DNA of 12,162 nucleotides from assembly GCA_002707085.1 (NCBI GenBank), contig PALY01000101.1:9747-21908 (forward strand), written 5' to 3'. Origin of the DNA: Deltaproteobacteria bacterium (GTDB lineage Bacteria > Myxococcota_A > UBA796). Positions 1-6,975 of this stretch are shown piece by piece; the stretch's first letter is position 1; the number at the start of each line of letters is the position of its first letter. The notes under the pieces were generated by a model. It did not search any database. It was given only the letters and a program-made list of their open reading frames with translations, and was not told where the DNA came from. The translations under genes and the position numbers were made by a program.

Positions 1-1
1 G

Positions 2-178
2 GAGTTTTCTCTGCACGCCAACAGTTCAGAAGCCGAACCTGTGTTGAATCTTGTCACTACGCGGATGCCTTCTGGAGACATACAAATCATTGAAGAGATT
101 CTGCGCTCACATTTTGGTGGACCAGCGAGCAGTAATGCTCCTCTTTACGGCACGACTCAGCACACAATTTGTCTTTAG
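2..178 (+). CDS. C-terminal fragment of an unidentified protein (partial, enters from left edge)
   Basis: One plus-strand frame is open from the window edge to a TAG at 176-178 and gives 58 residues with a protein-like composition, including a stretch reading IQIIEEILRSHFGG; the other two plus frames close early. The stop lies on top of the convergent dnaJ stop (TAA on the minus strand at 177-175), so the two genes would overlap tail to tail by 4 bp, a tight arrangement common in dense genomes. I do not recognise the family. The call rests only on an open frame of modest length, so it could be a chance ORF. Confidence 0.4.
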   Translation, partial: EFSLHANSSEAEPVLNLVTTRMPSGDIQIIEEILRSHFGGPASSNAPLYGTTQHTICL

Positions 179-1290
179 TCTTCCCAAGTCGCACGTAGAT
201 CCGACGTGTAGAAGGCATTCAACTCCTGAGCGAGCGATAGTGCCTGATCGTCGGTGGAGTTTGGTGTGGTGGGCTGCATTATTAGGAACAGATCTCCACT
301 TTTCCCTTTCGATTTTGGCAAGCCCCGGCCTTTGATTCGCATGGTGGTTCCAGCTTGCGTACCCGCGGGTACGTTGACTCGGATTGCACCGCTTAAGGTC
401 GGAATTTTGACTTTTGCGCCCACCATTGCCTCATGAATCGTCAGGGGAACCTCAAGACGGAGGTTGGATCCATCTGGCAGGAAATATGGATGCTTGGCAA
501 TCTGTATCGAGAGAAGCAGATCTCCAGAAGGCGCCCGATCCTGTCCTTCGGCCCCTTTGCCTCTCAAGCGGATGGTTTGACCGTCCACCAGCCCTGGTGG
601 CAGTGCCACTTTGAGCCGCTCTTCTGTCATTATTCTCCCTGTGCCTTCACAGGTTTTGCACTCCATCGTAAATCGATGGCCCGTGCCAGAGCAGGCGACG
701 CAAGGGAAGTGGATATCGCCCACCTTGGTGCGCCCTGTGCCTGCACATGCTGGACAGGTGTGCTTCCCAGAGCCTCCTTCGCCTCCACAGTCACTGCACG
801 CTGAAGGCTTCTTGAGGGTGACAGTCTTCTTCTCCTTGCCCATTAGTTCTTCAAGAGTGCATACCAGCGTTTGCTCGATATCGGCTCCTTTTGCCGGCGG
901 CTGAGGGCGAGCTTGCCGTCGGTTTCCGCCACCCCCTGTGAAACGCCCACCAAAGGAGTTCAGCAGATCATCAATGTTTATTCCACCGCCGAATCCGCCA
1001 CCACCGAATCCGCCGCCACCGAACCCTCCAGAAGATTGCCGCCATTGGCGTGCTGCATCGGCGTTGAAGCCTTGCTTTAGTGAGTCTTCACCAAATGTGT
1101 CATAGAGGTTCCGTCGCTGTTCATCACTGAGTACTTCATATGCAGTCGATACCTCTTTGAAATGTCCTTCTGCACTCGCGTCCTTATTCAAGTCAGGGTG
1201 GTACTTGCGTGCCAGCTTCTTGTAGGCTTTTCTAATGGTTGCCTGGTCTGCATCTTTTTTGATGCCGAGTATCGTGTATAAGTTTCGCAT
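175..1290 (-). CDS. dnaJ: Chaperone protein DnaJ (Hsp40, type I with zinc fingers)
   Basis: This is a 371-residue co-chaperone that stimulates DnaK ATPase and delivers unfolded clients in the cytoplasm. The J domain is at residues 1-66, with the essential HPD motif at 31-33. A Gly/Phe linker follows (about 88-120, three GGFGG repeats). The zinc-binding region at about 165-218 has all four CxxCxGxG motifs intact (starting at C165, C179, C197 and C211). The two C-terminal client-binding beta domains follow, then a dimerisation tail. The length is normal for the family, and four intact zinc motifs favour DnaJ over CbpA. The ATG at 1290 fits the usual M-x-x-x-Y-x-x-LG opening, but no purine-rich ribosome binding site precedes it: the upstream bases are AT-rich with a CCCCTTCC block. 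No CIRCE operator is visible. No grpE or dnaK is adjacent, so this may be a stand-alone or extra copy. Confidence 0.95.
   Translation of the reverse strand: MRNLYTILGIKKDADQATIRKAYKKLARKYHPDLNKDASAEGHFKEVSTAYEVLSDEQRRNLYDTFGEDSLKQGFNADAARQWRQSSGGFGGGGFGGGGFGGGINIDDLLNSFGGRFTGGGGNRRQARPQPPAKGADIEQTLVCTLEELMGKEKKTVTLKKPSACSDCGGEGGSGKHTCPACAGTGRTKVGDIHFPCVACSGTGHRFTMECKTCEGTGRIMTEERLKVALPPGLVDGQTIRLRGKGAEGQDRAPSGDLLLSIQIAKHPYFLPDGSNLRLEVPLTIHEAMVGAKVKIPTLSGAIRVNVPAGTQAGTTMRIKGRGLPKSKGKSGDLFLIMQPTTPNSTDDQALSLAQELNAFYTSDLRATWED
983..1027. repeat. Three tandem 15-bp units in the dnaJ Gly/Phe linker
   Basis: Three imperfect 15-bp units (about 983-997, 998-1012 and 1013-1027), each built around CCACCGAATCCG-like sequence, encode successive GGFGG pentapeptides on the minus strand. 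The unit is in frame, so slippage would change linker length by whole pentapeptides. Confidence 0.7.
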
Positions 1291-1391
1291 GAATTTATGA
1301 TTGGAAGGGGTATGGGCGTTTTAGCCTATATGTATGTGGGCCAGAAGCCCAGGGTGCGGCCGGTGTTGGGTGAGCGAGAAGCCGCCCGCCC
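1291..1391 (-). other. 101-bp gap between asnB and dnaJ: weak hairpin and possible dnaJ promoter
   Basis: This is the longest gap in the window. It holds a small inverted repeat TGGGC-CAGAA-GCCCA (1337-1351), read on the minus strand as a 5-bp stem with a TTCTG loop, not followed by a T-run, so it is a poor intrinsic terminator. Just downstream on the minus strand lies AT-rich CATATAGGCTAAAAC, which could hold a -10 element for dnaJ; no convincing -35 is present. No RNA gene is recognisable. Whether dnaJ is transcribed on its own or by read-through from asnB cannot be decided from sequence. Confidence 0.25.
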
Positions 1392-3236
1392 TTACGGTGT
1401 GCCATAGGGACCAGTTCTCCATTTAGACAAGATCAGGGCAGTCCACAATCTTCTTCTATGATCATTGGTGCCTTCCCGGTGTTCTTGTATGCATCTACGA
1501 AGTGTGGTGGGTGGAATCCATTCTGCGACACTATCCTCGAGATCGTCGAGCATATGGGTGCAGGGGCCGCGAAGCCATGGGCCAATTGGCGTTCCAAAAC
1601 CCTTCTTCTTCCGAGTCCGGGTGTCCTCGGGCATGCATCCCTTCATGGCCTCACGAAGTACACGTTTACTCTTGTGCCCAAAGACGTGATGGCCTGAACC
1701 CATTTGAGAGCCGAGTTCAACGATTGAGTGGTCGAGAAACGGTGAGCGAACTTCGAGGCCATGCGCCCCAGCAGCGCGGTCCACTTTTACCAGTACGCAG
1801 TCGGGAAGATACAGTCTTTGGTCCAGTGACATGGCACGGGAAATCCGGTCCTTTCCACAGCGAGCGCTAAGGCGGTCGACCATCTCCCATGCGGCTTCAC
1901 TTGAATTGATTTCCTGCGGTAGCCATGCGCCCATCCAGAGCTGATGACGCCGTTGCCAAGGATGTCCAAGGCCATCCACGAAACGTCGGGCCATGTAGTC
2001 TGGTGTGACACCATTCATTCGAACAGGGAGTTTGGCTGTTAGCCGTCTTAGTGGTGACTTGGCGGTGGATGCTGTCGTAGCCAACAGGTGTGCTAGATAG
2101 GTGGGATAGCCACCAAATGTTTCATCAGCGCCATCGCCGGATTGAACACATTTCAGCCCTGAAGCGCGGACCAATTCCATGAGTTTCCAGGTCGCGACCA
2201 ATGAACTGTCGGCAAGGGGTTCATCCATGCTCTGTGTGATCGCTTGCACGGTTTCTTCAAGATGGTGAGCGCCAAGAATTCCAGTTGTGTGATTGGCGCC
2301 CATGGCTGCAGCTGCTTCTGCCGCATGATTCGATTCATCGAACCCATCGGCCTCAATTTTCATCGAGAAGGTTTGGATGGGACCCGATGAACGAAGTGCC
2401 GCCATTGTTGCTACTGCGGTCGAATCCAGCCCTCCGCTGAGCAGGTATCCAATGGGAACATCGGCCTCCATTCTTTGATGAACGGCGACTTGAAGTGCGC
2501 CATGCAGTGATTTGGACCATCGTTCAAAATTTCCCGGCCTACCAGGCAACCCGACTGGAGGGTCCCACCATCGATGTGTATGGGAGCCATTCCCATTGAC
2601 TTCAATCCATGTGCCTGCTTCCACTTTATGGATGCCTTGCCAAATGGTTCGAGGTGCCGGGATGTACTCAAACAGAAGGTAGGACTCTATGGCTGCTTGA
2701 TCGATCACTCTCGGTATTTGAGGGTGTTCTAAAAGCCCCTTAATTTCGGAAGCGAATGCAACCGTATTGTCCGGCAATGCAGTCCAGTGTAGGGGTTTGA
2801 CGCCCATGCGGTCACGAACCAAAAACAGGCGCCTTTCGTGCGTATCGAGAACGGCCATTGCGAACATGCCGTGGCACAACTGCAGCGCCCTTTCCAAGCC
2901 GTTGAGTGCGATCAGTCCTGCTACCACTTCTGTGTCGGACTGAGTTTTGAGTGCGACTCCATTCGCGATGAGTTCTTTTCTCAATCGGATGTGGTTGTAG
3001 ATTTCACCATTGAGGGCGACCTTCCAGCGCCCAGTCGGATCCGATGCAGGCTGACCTCCGGCTTCAAGGTCCACAATGGCCAGCCGCTCGACGCCAAGTG
3101 CAGCATAGGGTGTGCGACCACCGTACCGCCGAACAGTGTGTGCGTCTGGACCTCTATGCGAAAGGGCGCGAGCCATTTTCGTAACTGGCTTGGGATCGAC
3201 GCCTGCTGTACGAAACACGCCAGTAATGGCGCACAT
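1392..3236 (-). CDS. asnB: Asparagine synthetase (glutamine-hydrolysing) / AsnB-type amidotransferase
   Basis: The 614-residue protein joins a class II glutamine amidotransferase domain to an ATP-dependent synthetase domain. Family chemistry is the hydrolysis of glutamine and transfer of ammonia to an AMP-activated carboxylate, aspartate in the classical enzyme. The N-terminal nucleophile Cys2 directly follows the start Met (MCAITGV), which fixes the start. RGPD and NGEIYN motifs lie in the first 90 residues. The PP-loop SGGLDS is at 267-272, with SGDGADE further on. The start ATG directly abuts the glycosyltransferase stop (TGAATG), so translation is probably coupled. AsnB-like proteins beside GT2 enzymes are frequent in surface-polysaccharide clusters of delta-type bacteria, where the acceptor may be a sugar acid or other carboxylate instead of free aspartate. 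The domain call is firm; the substrate is not. Confidence 0.9.
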   Translation of the reverse strand: MCAITGVFRTAGVDPKPVTKMARALSHRGPDAHTVRRYGGRTPYAALGVERLAIVDLEAGGQPASDPTGRWKVALNGEIYNHIRLRKELIANGVALKTQSDTEVVAGLIALNGLERALQLCHGMFAMAVLDTHERRLFLVRDRMGVKPLHWTALPDNTVAFASEIKGLLEHPQIPRVIDQAAIESYLLFEYIPAPRTIWQGIHKVEAGTWIEVNGNGSHTHRWWDPPVGLPGRPGNFERWSKSLHGALQVAVHQRMEADVPIGYLLSGGLDSTAVATMAALRSSGPIQTFSMKIEADGFDESNHAAEAAAAMGANHTTGILGAHHLEETVQAITQSMDEPLADSSLVATWKLMELVRASGLKCVQSGDGADETFGGYPTYLAHLLATTASTAKSPLRRLTAKLPVRMNGVTPDYMARRFVDGLGHPWQRRHQLWMGAWLPQEINSSEAAWEMVDRLSARCGKDRISRAMSLDQRLYLPDCVLVKVDRAAGAHGLEVRSPFLDHSIVELGSQMGSGHHVFGHKSKRVLREAMKGCMPEDTRTRKKKGFGTPIGPWLRGPCTHMLDDLEDSVAEWIPPTTLRRCIQEHREGTNDHRRRLWTALILSKWRTGPYGTP

Positions 3237-4208
3237 TCAGCGCTCCTCAGCGCTTGGCTCGATGCCATGTGCGCGGGCGATTCTGTACGGCGCTCTACCT
3301 TGGATTTCATAATGCATGCGAATCAGCACCTCGGCGATGATTCCGAGTGTCACTTCGACTACGCCAAATATCGCAAGCATTGGGCTAACAACTGTCAGAC
3401 ATGCAGCCATGACGGGGAGGTCCCAAATGGTCCAGCAGGCAAGTGCGGCGACTCCAACAAGTAGACCGGTTGCGAAAAGCAAGAACCCCAACCATCCAAA
3501 GAAGTAGATGGGGGTGACGAAGAAGTCGCGCAGGAACTTTACGGTGGTCAGGTCCAATAAGACCTTGAAAACCCGTGACAGCCCATACTTTGATTCGCCA
3601 CGTGTTCGGGGGTGATGGCGCACGGGGACTTCAATCAGTCGCGCCCCCGCCCAGGTCACGTAAATGGGGATGAATCTGTGCATCTCCCCGTACAGTGGGA
3701 TTTGCTCCAAATATTCACGTTTGTACACCCGAAGGGTACACCCGTAGTCGTGCAATGGGACATTTGAAAGTTTGGATATGAGTGCGTTTGCGATTCGACT
3801 TGGCATTGTGCGGGAGAGCCAGTGGTCTTTCCGGTCCTTTCTCCAGCCGCAGACGACATCTGCATCGGTGAGTTTTTCCAGCATTGCTGGGATGTCGGCG
3901 GGGTCGTTCTGTAGATCTGCATCCAAGGTCACAATCACTGGTGCTTGGGCATGTCTGATCCCTGCGGTGAGTGCTGCGGTTTGTCCGTAGTTTCGAACAA
4001 AATGGATGACCCTGATGCGTTGATCGTTTCTGGCCAATTCATCAAGTACCCGTGCAGAACCATCGTGACTCCCATCGTCAACCAAGACGATTTCATACGC
4101 AGTGGCACCCATCGCAGCGACGATGGCTTGGTGTAATGGCGCCAAGTTGTCCCGCTCGTTGTAGACCGGGATGACCAATGACACTGTGGGGGAGGTGGCT
4201 TCAGACAT
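3237..4208 (-). CDS. GT2 glycosyltransferase, polyprenyl-phosphate type (DPM1/ArnC/GtrB-like)
   Basis: This 323-residue membrane-attached family 2 glycosyltransferase probably moves a sugar from a nucleotide donor to undecaprenyl phosphate at the inner membrane. It starts with the GT-A fold (IPVYNE at 13-18, VDDGS at 43-47, metal/nucleotide-binding DADLQNDP at 96-103). An RTRGESKYGL segment, typical of the ArnC/DPM1 group, comes next. Two hydrophobic helices follow (roughly 230-255 and 262-285), ending in IRMHYEIQGR, a usual C-terminal signature of this group. It lies 39 bp downstream of the lipoprotein gene and abuts asnB with no gap, so the three probably form one transcription unit. The RBS is weak (GAGA before the ATG). 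The sugar donor cannot be told from sequence. Confidence 0.88.
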   Translation of the reverse strand: MSEATSPTVSLVIPVYNERDNLAPLHQAIVAAMGATAYEIVLVDDGSHDGSARVLDELARNDQRIRVIHFVRNYGQTAALTAGIRHAQAPVIVTLDADLQNDPADIPAMLEKLTDADVVCGWRKDRKDHWLSRTMPSRIANALISKLSNVPLHDYGCTLRVYKREYLEQIPLYGEMHRFIPIYVTWAGARLIEVPVRHHPRTRGESKYGLSRVFKVLLDLTTVKFLRDFFVTPIYFFGWLGFLLFATGLLVGVAALACWTIWDLPVMAACLTVVSPMLAIFGVVEVTLGIIAEVLIRMHYEIQGRAPYRIARAHGIEPSAEER

Positions 4209-4247
4209 GCTTCTCTCAGGCCGGATTAACCCAGCACGACTGATAGT

Positions 4248-4949
4248 TTACTCTGCGGGTGCGGCTTCGGTCGCGACTTCCGGCTCAGCACTGGCCTCTG
4301 GATTGGCGGCTTCGGTGCCAGTATTGGGCTCTGGCGCAGTGTTTGGAGCCTCTTCACTTTCAGTGTTTGAATCTGCAGGGACCACCTCTGGATTGGTGGG
4401 GGCCGATCCGTCGATGGCGGGCAGAGCGTCGTGAGGGGCATTGTTGCCTGGGGTGAAATTGCCCAAGTCCGGTTCGTCAGAGAGCGCAATCTCCAGGTTT
4501 GCGAGCGCGCCTTCTTCGATGACAATGCTTTGAATGCCTGCAGGATCAGTGGCACTGGGGCCGTCTTGATCGACATCGATAAAGGCGACCAAAGTTGTTT
4601 CACCCAAGTTGGGTGGAGTGGAGATAGAAAATGCTCCTACATTGTCGAGGATTTCGACGTGTAGCAGTTGGGGCGGCGCATCGCCTTCGCGCTGTAGGAA
4701 GTCGATTCGAACTTCTCCTGTTTTGGCACCTTGGTATGTCAGGTTGCCCGACACAATGACGCCAGCGCCCTCAGGTATGTCAAAGCTACCGGGGGCTGGA
4801 GGAGGGCCTTGGTTTGCATCTGAACCTGCGGGTGCCGGTCCACCTTCAGCACCTGGATTTGCACCGCCTGGCCCCGGATTTCCGAGTTCGGCCGCGGTGG
4901 TTGGGTCGGGACAGCCTTGAAGTATGAATAGAACTGCGGCAGCCAGCAT
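4248..4949 (-). CDS. Predicted lipoprotein with a single beta-sandwich-like domain and low-complexity flanks
   Basis: I place the start at the ATG at 4949 because it follows a consensus AGGAGGTG ribosome binding site and opens a lipoprotein signal (hydrophobic residues 2-10, lipobox LQGC, lipidated Cys13). A longer frame to 5132 would run through the divergent gene and lacks support. The predicted protein is 233 residues. A Gly/Pro/Ala-rich linker (14-57) would lift the folded part off the membrane. A compact beta-rich segment follows (about 60-160), with ISTPP and an Asp-rich DVDQDG (125-130) that could bind calcium. A tail rich in Pro, Glu, Ala, Asn and Thr ends it (about 165-233). The middle part resembles small carboxypeptidase-regulatory or SusE-like sandwich domains in style only; no family is claimed. 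It is the first gene of a probable operon with the GT2 and asnB genes, suggesting an envelope role. Confidence 0.75.
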   Translation of the reverse strand: MLAAAVLFILQGCPDPTTAAELGNPGPGGANPGAEGGPAPAGSDANQGPPPAPGSFDIPEGAGVIVSGNLTYQGAKTGEVRIDFLQREGDAPPQLLHVEILDNVGAFSISTPPNLGETTLVAFIDVDQDGPSATDPAGIQSIVIEEGALANLEIALSDEPDLGNFTPGNNAPHDALPAIDGSAPTNPEVVPADSNTESEEAPNTAPEPNTGTEAANPEASAEPEVATEAAPAE

Positions 4950-4996
4950 GGCACCTCCTACTTCTCTTTGTGTACCCTGTGCCTCAGGAGGTGACC
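4950..4996. promoter_or_regulatory. 47-bp divergent gap with two opposed consensus ribosome binding sites
   Basis: CACCTCCT near the left end is AGGAGGTG on the minus strand and serves the lipoprotein starting at 4949. AGGAGGTGA at 4986-4994 serves the plus-strand lipoprotein starting at 4997. The two form an inverted repeat simply because both are Shine-Dalgarno sites. Fewer than about 25 bp lie between them, too little for two promoters, so the promoters of both genes probably lie inside the opposite coding sequence or overlap. Confidence 0.6.
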
Positions 4997-5614
4997 ATGC
5001 TTCGGTGGTTTCCATTGTGTCTTCTGGGGTGTAGCGACGGTCAGGACAAGCCTGCCATGGGCGCGAATGCGACGGATGATGACCCAGCAACCTGTATTGA
5101 AACCGTGGTGGAAATTGGGTTGGACGATTCAATCGTTGGCTTTGGACTTGTCTCAGATCCGGTGTTGGCTCTTGAGGTGAGTGGCAGCACAGAAGGTGTG
5201 TATGCGAATGGAAGCACGGCTATGGTGTTTATTGAAACCCGTTTCGCGGATGGCACCATCAGTCATGTCATTTCCGAACAAAACCCAAGCTTGAGTGCGG
5301 AGATCGATATGGGTTGCGTGGATCGTATTGAGGTTGTTTTGGATGCGGAATTGATCAGTTCGGACGATCAGTTGCGTGTGTTCCGCACGATGACTGGTAC
5401 CGCGGCATTGGATGGAACATTTGGACTGTCAGCGATGCTTGATGCTTCGGATAATACAGGCTCTCATGATTCGGATGGAGGCATGTACGCCGTTTCTGCC
5501 TCCATAATAGAGGGGCGAACTTACGGAGAGGTATCGGTGGTGAACCAAGGCAGTGAAGGCGACAGCGCTTGGATTGAAAACGAAGTTTTACTGACTTGGC
5601 CAATACCTCAGTAG
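4997..5614 (+). CDS. Small predicted lipoprotein, family not recognised
   Basis: The ATG at 4997 follows a perfect AGGAGGTGA and begins a very short lipoprotein signal: Arg3, hydrophobic residues 4-10, lipobox LLGC with Cys12. Longer GTG starts (4970, 4991) in frame are less well placed for the RBS. The predicted 205-residue product is acidic after the Cys (TDDDPAT), then alternates hydrophobic and polar residues like a beta-rich domain. It has two further cysteines (CIETVV near 35 and GCVDRIEV near 100) that could pair in the periplasm. It ends 64 bp before the BMC operon on the same strand, so read-through is possible, but nothing in it suggests a compartment role. I assign no function. Confidence 0.7.
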   Translation: MLRWFPLCLLGCSDGQDKPAMGANATDDDPATCIETVVEIGLDDSIVGFGLVSDPVLALEVSGSTEGVYANGSTAMVFIETRFADGTISHVISEQNPSLSAEIDMGCVDRIEVVLDAELISSDDQLRVFRTMTGTAALDGTFGLSAMLDASDNTGSHDSDGGMYAVSASIIEGRTYGEVSVVNQGSEGDSAWIENEVLLTWPIPQ

Positions 5615-5678
5615 TTGGGGGTTGCCGGTCTGGCTGTAGCGCCATACGCCATTACACCCCCCTAATAGAGGTGATGCT
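5615..5678 (+). promoter_or_regulatory. Leader of the BMC operon: inverted repeat, possible promoter, strong RBS
   Basis: This 64-bp gap is the only room for a dedicated BMC promoter. A G-run (GGGGGT, 5616-5621) can pair with ACCCCC (within 5656-5662) around an inner TGGC/GCCA hairpin, and GCCAT occurs twice in tandem (GCCATACGCCATTA). TTGCCG near 5622 with TACGCC 17 bp on is a poor sigma70-like match. The ribosome binding site AGAGGTGA (5667-5674) is strong and spaced for the TTG at 5679. The fold could be an operator, an attenuator or the end signal of the preceding gene; it has no T-run, so it is not a classical terminator. Confidence 0.3.
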
Positions 5679-6293
5679 TTGTCCGTGACGCTTCGTGGCT
5701 ATGTCTTTTTGGACAGCATGCAGCCGCAACTTGCGGCTTTTACTGGAACTACTTGCCGTGGTTTCCTTCCGCTGGCTGGTCAGGCTTCCTTATGGATCGA
5801 GACCGCCCCCGGCATGATCATCAATCGCGTGACCGATGTGGCCTTGAAGGCGACGAAGGCGATTCCTGCAGTCCAGGTGGTTGAGAGGGCCTTCGGCTTG
5901 CTCGAGATTCACCACGATGACAAGGGAGAGGTTCTCAGTGCCGGTGATTCGGTACTGGAGTACTTGGACATCAAGGCCGACGATAGGCTCCGCCCACGAG
6001 TGGTTAGCAATCAAATCATTCGGGCTGTAGAGCCGTACCAGGCTCAACTGATCAACCGTAATCGTCAGGGGATGATGTTGATTCCAGGCCAAAGCTTGTT
6101 CATTCTTGAGACTGAACCGGCCGCTTGGATTGTCGCTGCCGCCAATGAAGCGGAAAAAGCAGCGGACATTAACCTTATTAATCTTCGTCCCTTCGGGGCG
6201 TTCGGGCGCCTATGGATGGGTGGCACCGAGAGTGAAATTGATTGTGCGCGTGACGCGGCCATTGCGGCCATTGAAGCGCTCGCTAATAGTTAG
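5679..6293 (+). CDS. BMC-T shell protein (tandem BMC-domain trimer, HO-T2-like)
   Basis: This 204-residue shell protein has two BMC-type halves and would form a pseudohexameric trimer tile in the microcompartment facet. The sequence matches my memory of H. ochraceum Hoch_5816 (BMC-T2) closely: MS(V/I)TLR start, [54 protein letters not shown]. Those HO relatives stack face to face as double-layer trimers with gateable pores. The TTG start at 5679 is chosen because it gives this conserved N-terminus and lies 4 nt after AGAGGTGA; a GTG two codons on is the alternative. It is the first gene of the operon, 29 bp before BMC-H. I cannot tell the pore state or permuted fold from sequence alone. Confidence 0.9.
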   Translation: MSVTLRGYVFLDSMQPQLAAFTGTTCRGFLPLAGQASLWIETAPGMIINRVTDVALKATKAIPAVQVVERAFGLLEIHHDDKGEVLSAGDSVLEYLDIKADDRLRPRVVSNQIIRAVEPYQAQLINRNRQGMMLIPGQSLFILETEPAAWIVAAANEAEKAADINLINLRPFGAFGRLWMGGTESEIDCARDAAIAAIEALANS

Positions 6294-6322
6294 GACCTTT
6301 TGATTTTCAGGTAGGAGTAGAC

Positions 6323-6616
6323 ATGGCAGATGCACTCGGAATGATTGAGACCCGTGGTTATATAGCCATGGTAGAAGCCGCCGACGCGATGGTGAAAGCC
6401 GCGCGGGTGGAACTCGTGAGTATGGAAAAAATCGGAGGAGGCTATGTAACGGCCATCGTCCGTGGAGATGTTGCAGCTGTGAAGGCCGCGACAGATGCTG
6501 GCGCGCGACAAGCCCAACGTGTGGGTGAGTTGGTGAGCGTTCACGTCATTCCACGTCCTCACGAGAACGTTGATGAGGTGCTTGCTCTTGGGCGCACCCC
6601 TGCACGTAAGAAATAG
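6323..6616 (+). CDS. BMC-H shell protein (single BMC-domain hexamer, PduA/EutM/HO-H-like)
   Basis: This 97-residue protein is the major hexameric facet tile of the compartment. It shows the classic features: [12 protein letters not shown] start, [11 protein letters not shown] helix, the pore loop around [21 protein letters not shown], and the VHVIPRPH motif near the C-terminus followed by a short polar tail. It is close to Hoch_5815 of H. ochraceum as I remember it. The ATG follows AGGAG by 5 nt. It is the only BMC-H gene in the window, so one hexamer species probably makes most of the shell. The stop TAG overlaps the RBS (AGGA) of the next gene. Confidence 0.96.
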   Translation: MADALGMIETRGYIAMVEAADAMVKAARVELVSMEKIGGGYVTAIVRGDVAAVKAATDAGARQAQRVGELVSVHVIPRPHENVDEVLALGRTPARKK

Positions 6617-6625
6617 GACCCTGGC

Positions 6626-6922
6626 ATGAAGCTTGGGCGAGTTGTCGGAACCGTCGTCTCGACTGCAAAAGACGAGAAGATCGATGGTTTGAAGTTGTAT
6701 GTCGTTCGGGATCTCTCGATGGAGATCACTGATCGTGACAGCTTTGTCGTGGCTGCAGACTCTGTAAACGCGGGAATCGGAGAGGTGGTGCTGTACGCAT
6801 CTGGCTCTTCTGCGCGTCAGACAAAGCAGACAGATGGAAGACCGATTGATGCGTGCATCATGGCAATCGTAGATCAGATCGACATCGACAATCGGTTGGT
6901 GTTCGACAAGGGGCGTGACTGA
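6626..6922 (+). CDS. BMC-P shell vertex protein (EutN/CcmL family), first paralogue
   Basis: This 98-residue protein of the EutN/CcmL pentamer family would cap the twelve vertices of the shell. Family marks are the MKLGRVVGTVVSTAKD opening strand, VAADSVNAGIGEVVLYASGSSARQT in the middle, and PIDACIMAIVD near the end. It most resembles H. ochraceum Hoch_5814. The ATG lies 7 nt after AGGA, which overlaps the BMC-H stop. Its TGA shares its last base with the dehydrogenase ATG (TGATG), so the two are translationally coupled. It is one of three different pentamers in this operon. Confidence 0.95.
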   Translation: MKLGRVVGTVVSTAKDEKIDGLKLYVVRDLSMEITDRDSFVVAADSVNAGIGEVVLYASGSSARQTKQTDGRPIDACIMAIVDQIDIDNRLVFDKGRD

Positions 6923-6975
6923 TGCAAGGCGATCAAGTCAACGAAATCGTTGCCAAGGTTCTGGCTCGTGTGCGT
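6922..6975 (+). other. Probable N-terminal encapsulation peptide of the aldehyde dehydrogenase
   Basis: The first 18 codons predict an amphipathic helix (VNEIVAKVLARV core) with hydrophobic residues at 6, 9, 10, 13, 14 and 17, giving one continuous apolar face. A flexible segment with Gly and Pro follows before homology to the enzyme core begins. PduP and EutE carry equivalent N-terminal helices that bind shell proteins. The helix is read from sequence; the targeting role is inferred from the family. Confidence 0.75.

Noticed and set aside
983..1027. CRISPR-like or mobile repeat from the tandem 15-bp units
   Set aside because: There are no unique spacers, and the units are in-frame codons of the DnaJ Gly/Phe linker.
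1337..1351. Intrinsic terminator after asnB
   Set aside because: The 5-bp stem is short and no T-run follows on either strand, so it is mentioned only as a weak hairpin.
2838..3464. 208-codon plus-strand open frame opposite asnB and the glycosyltransferase
   Set aside because: It crosses the junction of two well-supported genes, is Cys- and His-rich without recognisable motifs, and has no RBS.
4950..5132. Extended N-terminus for the minus-strand lipoprotein
   Set aside because: The added residues would overlap the divergent lipoprotein gene, and the internal ATG at 4949 has a consensus RBS and a lipobox.
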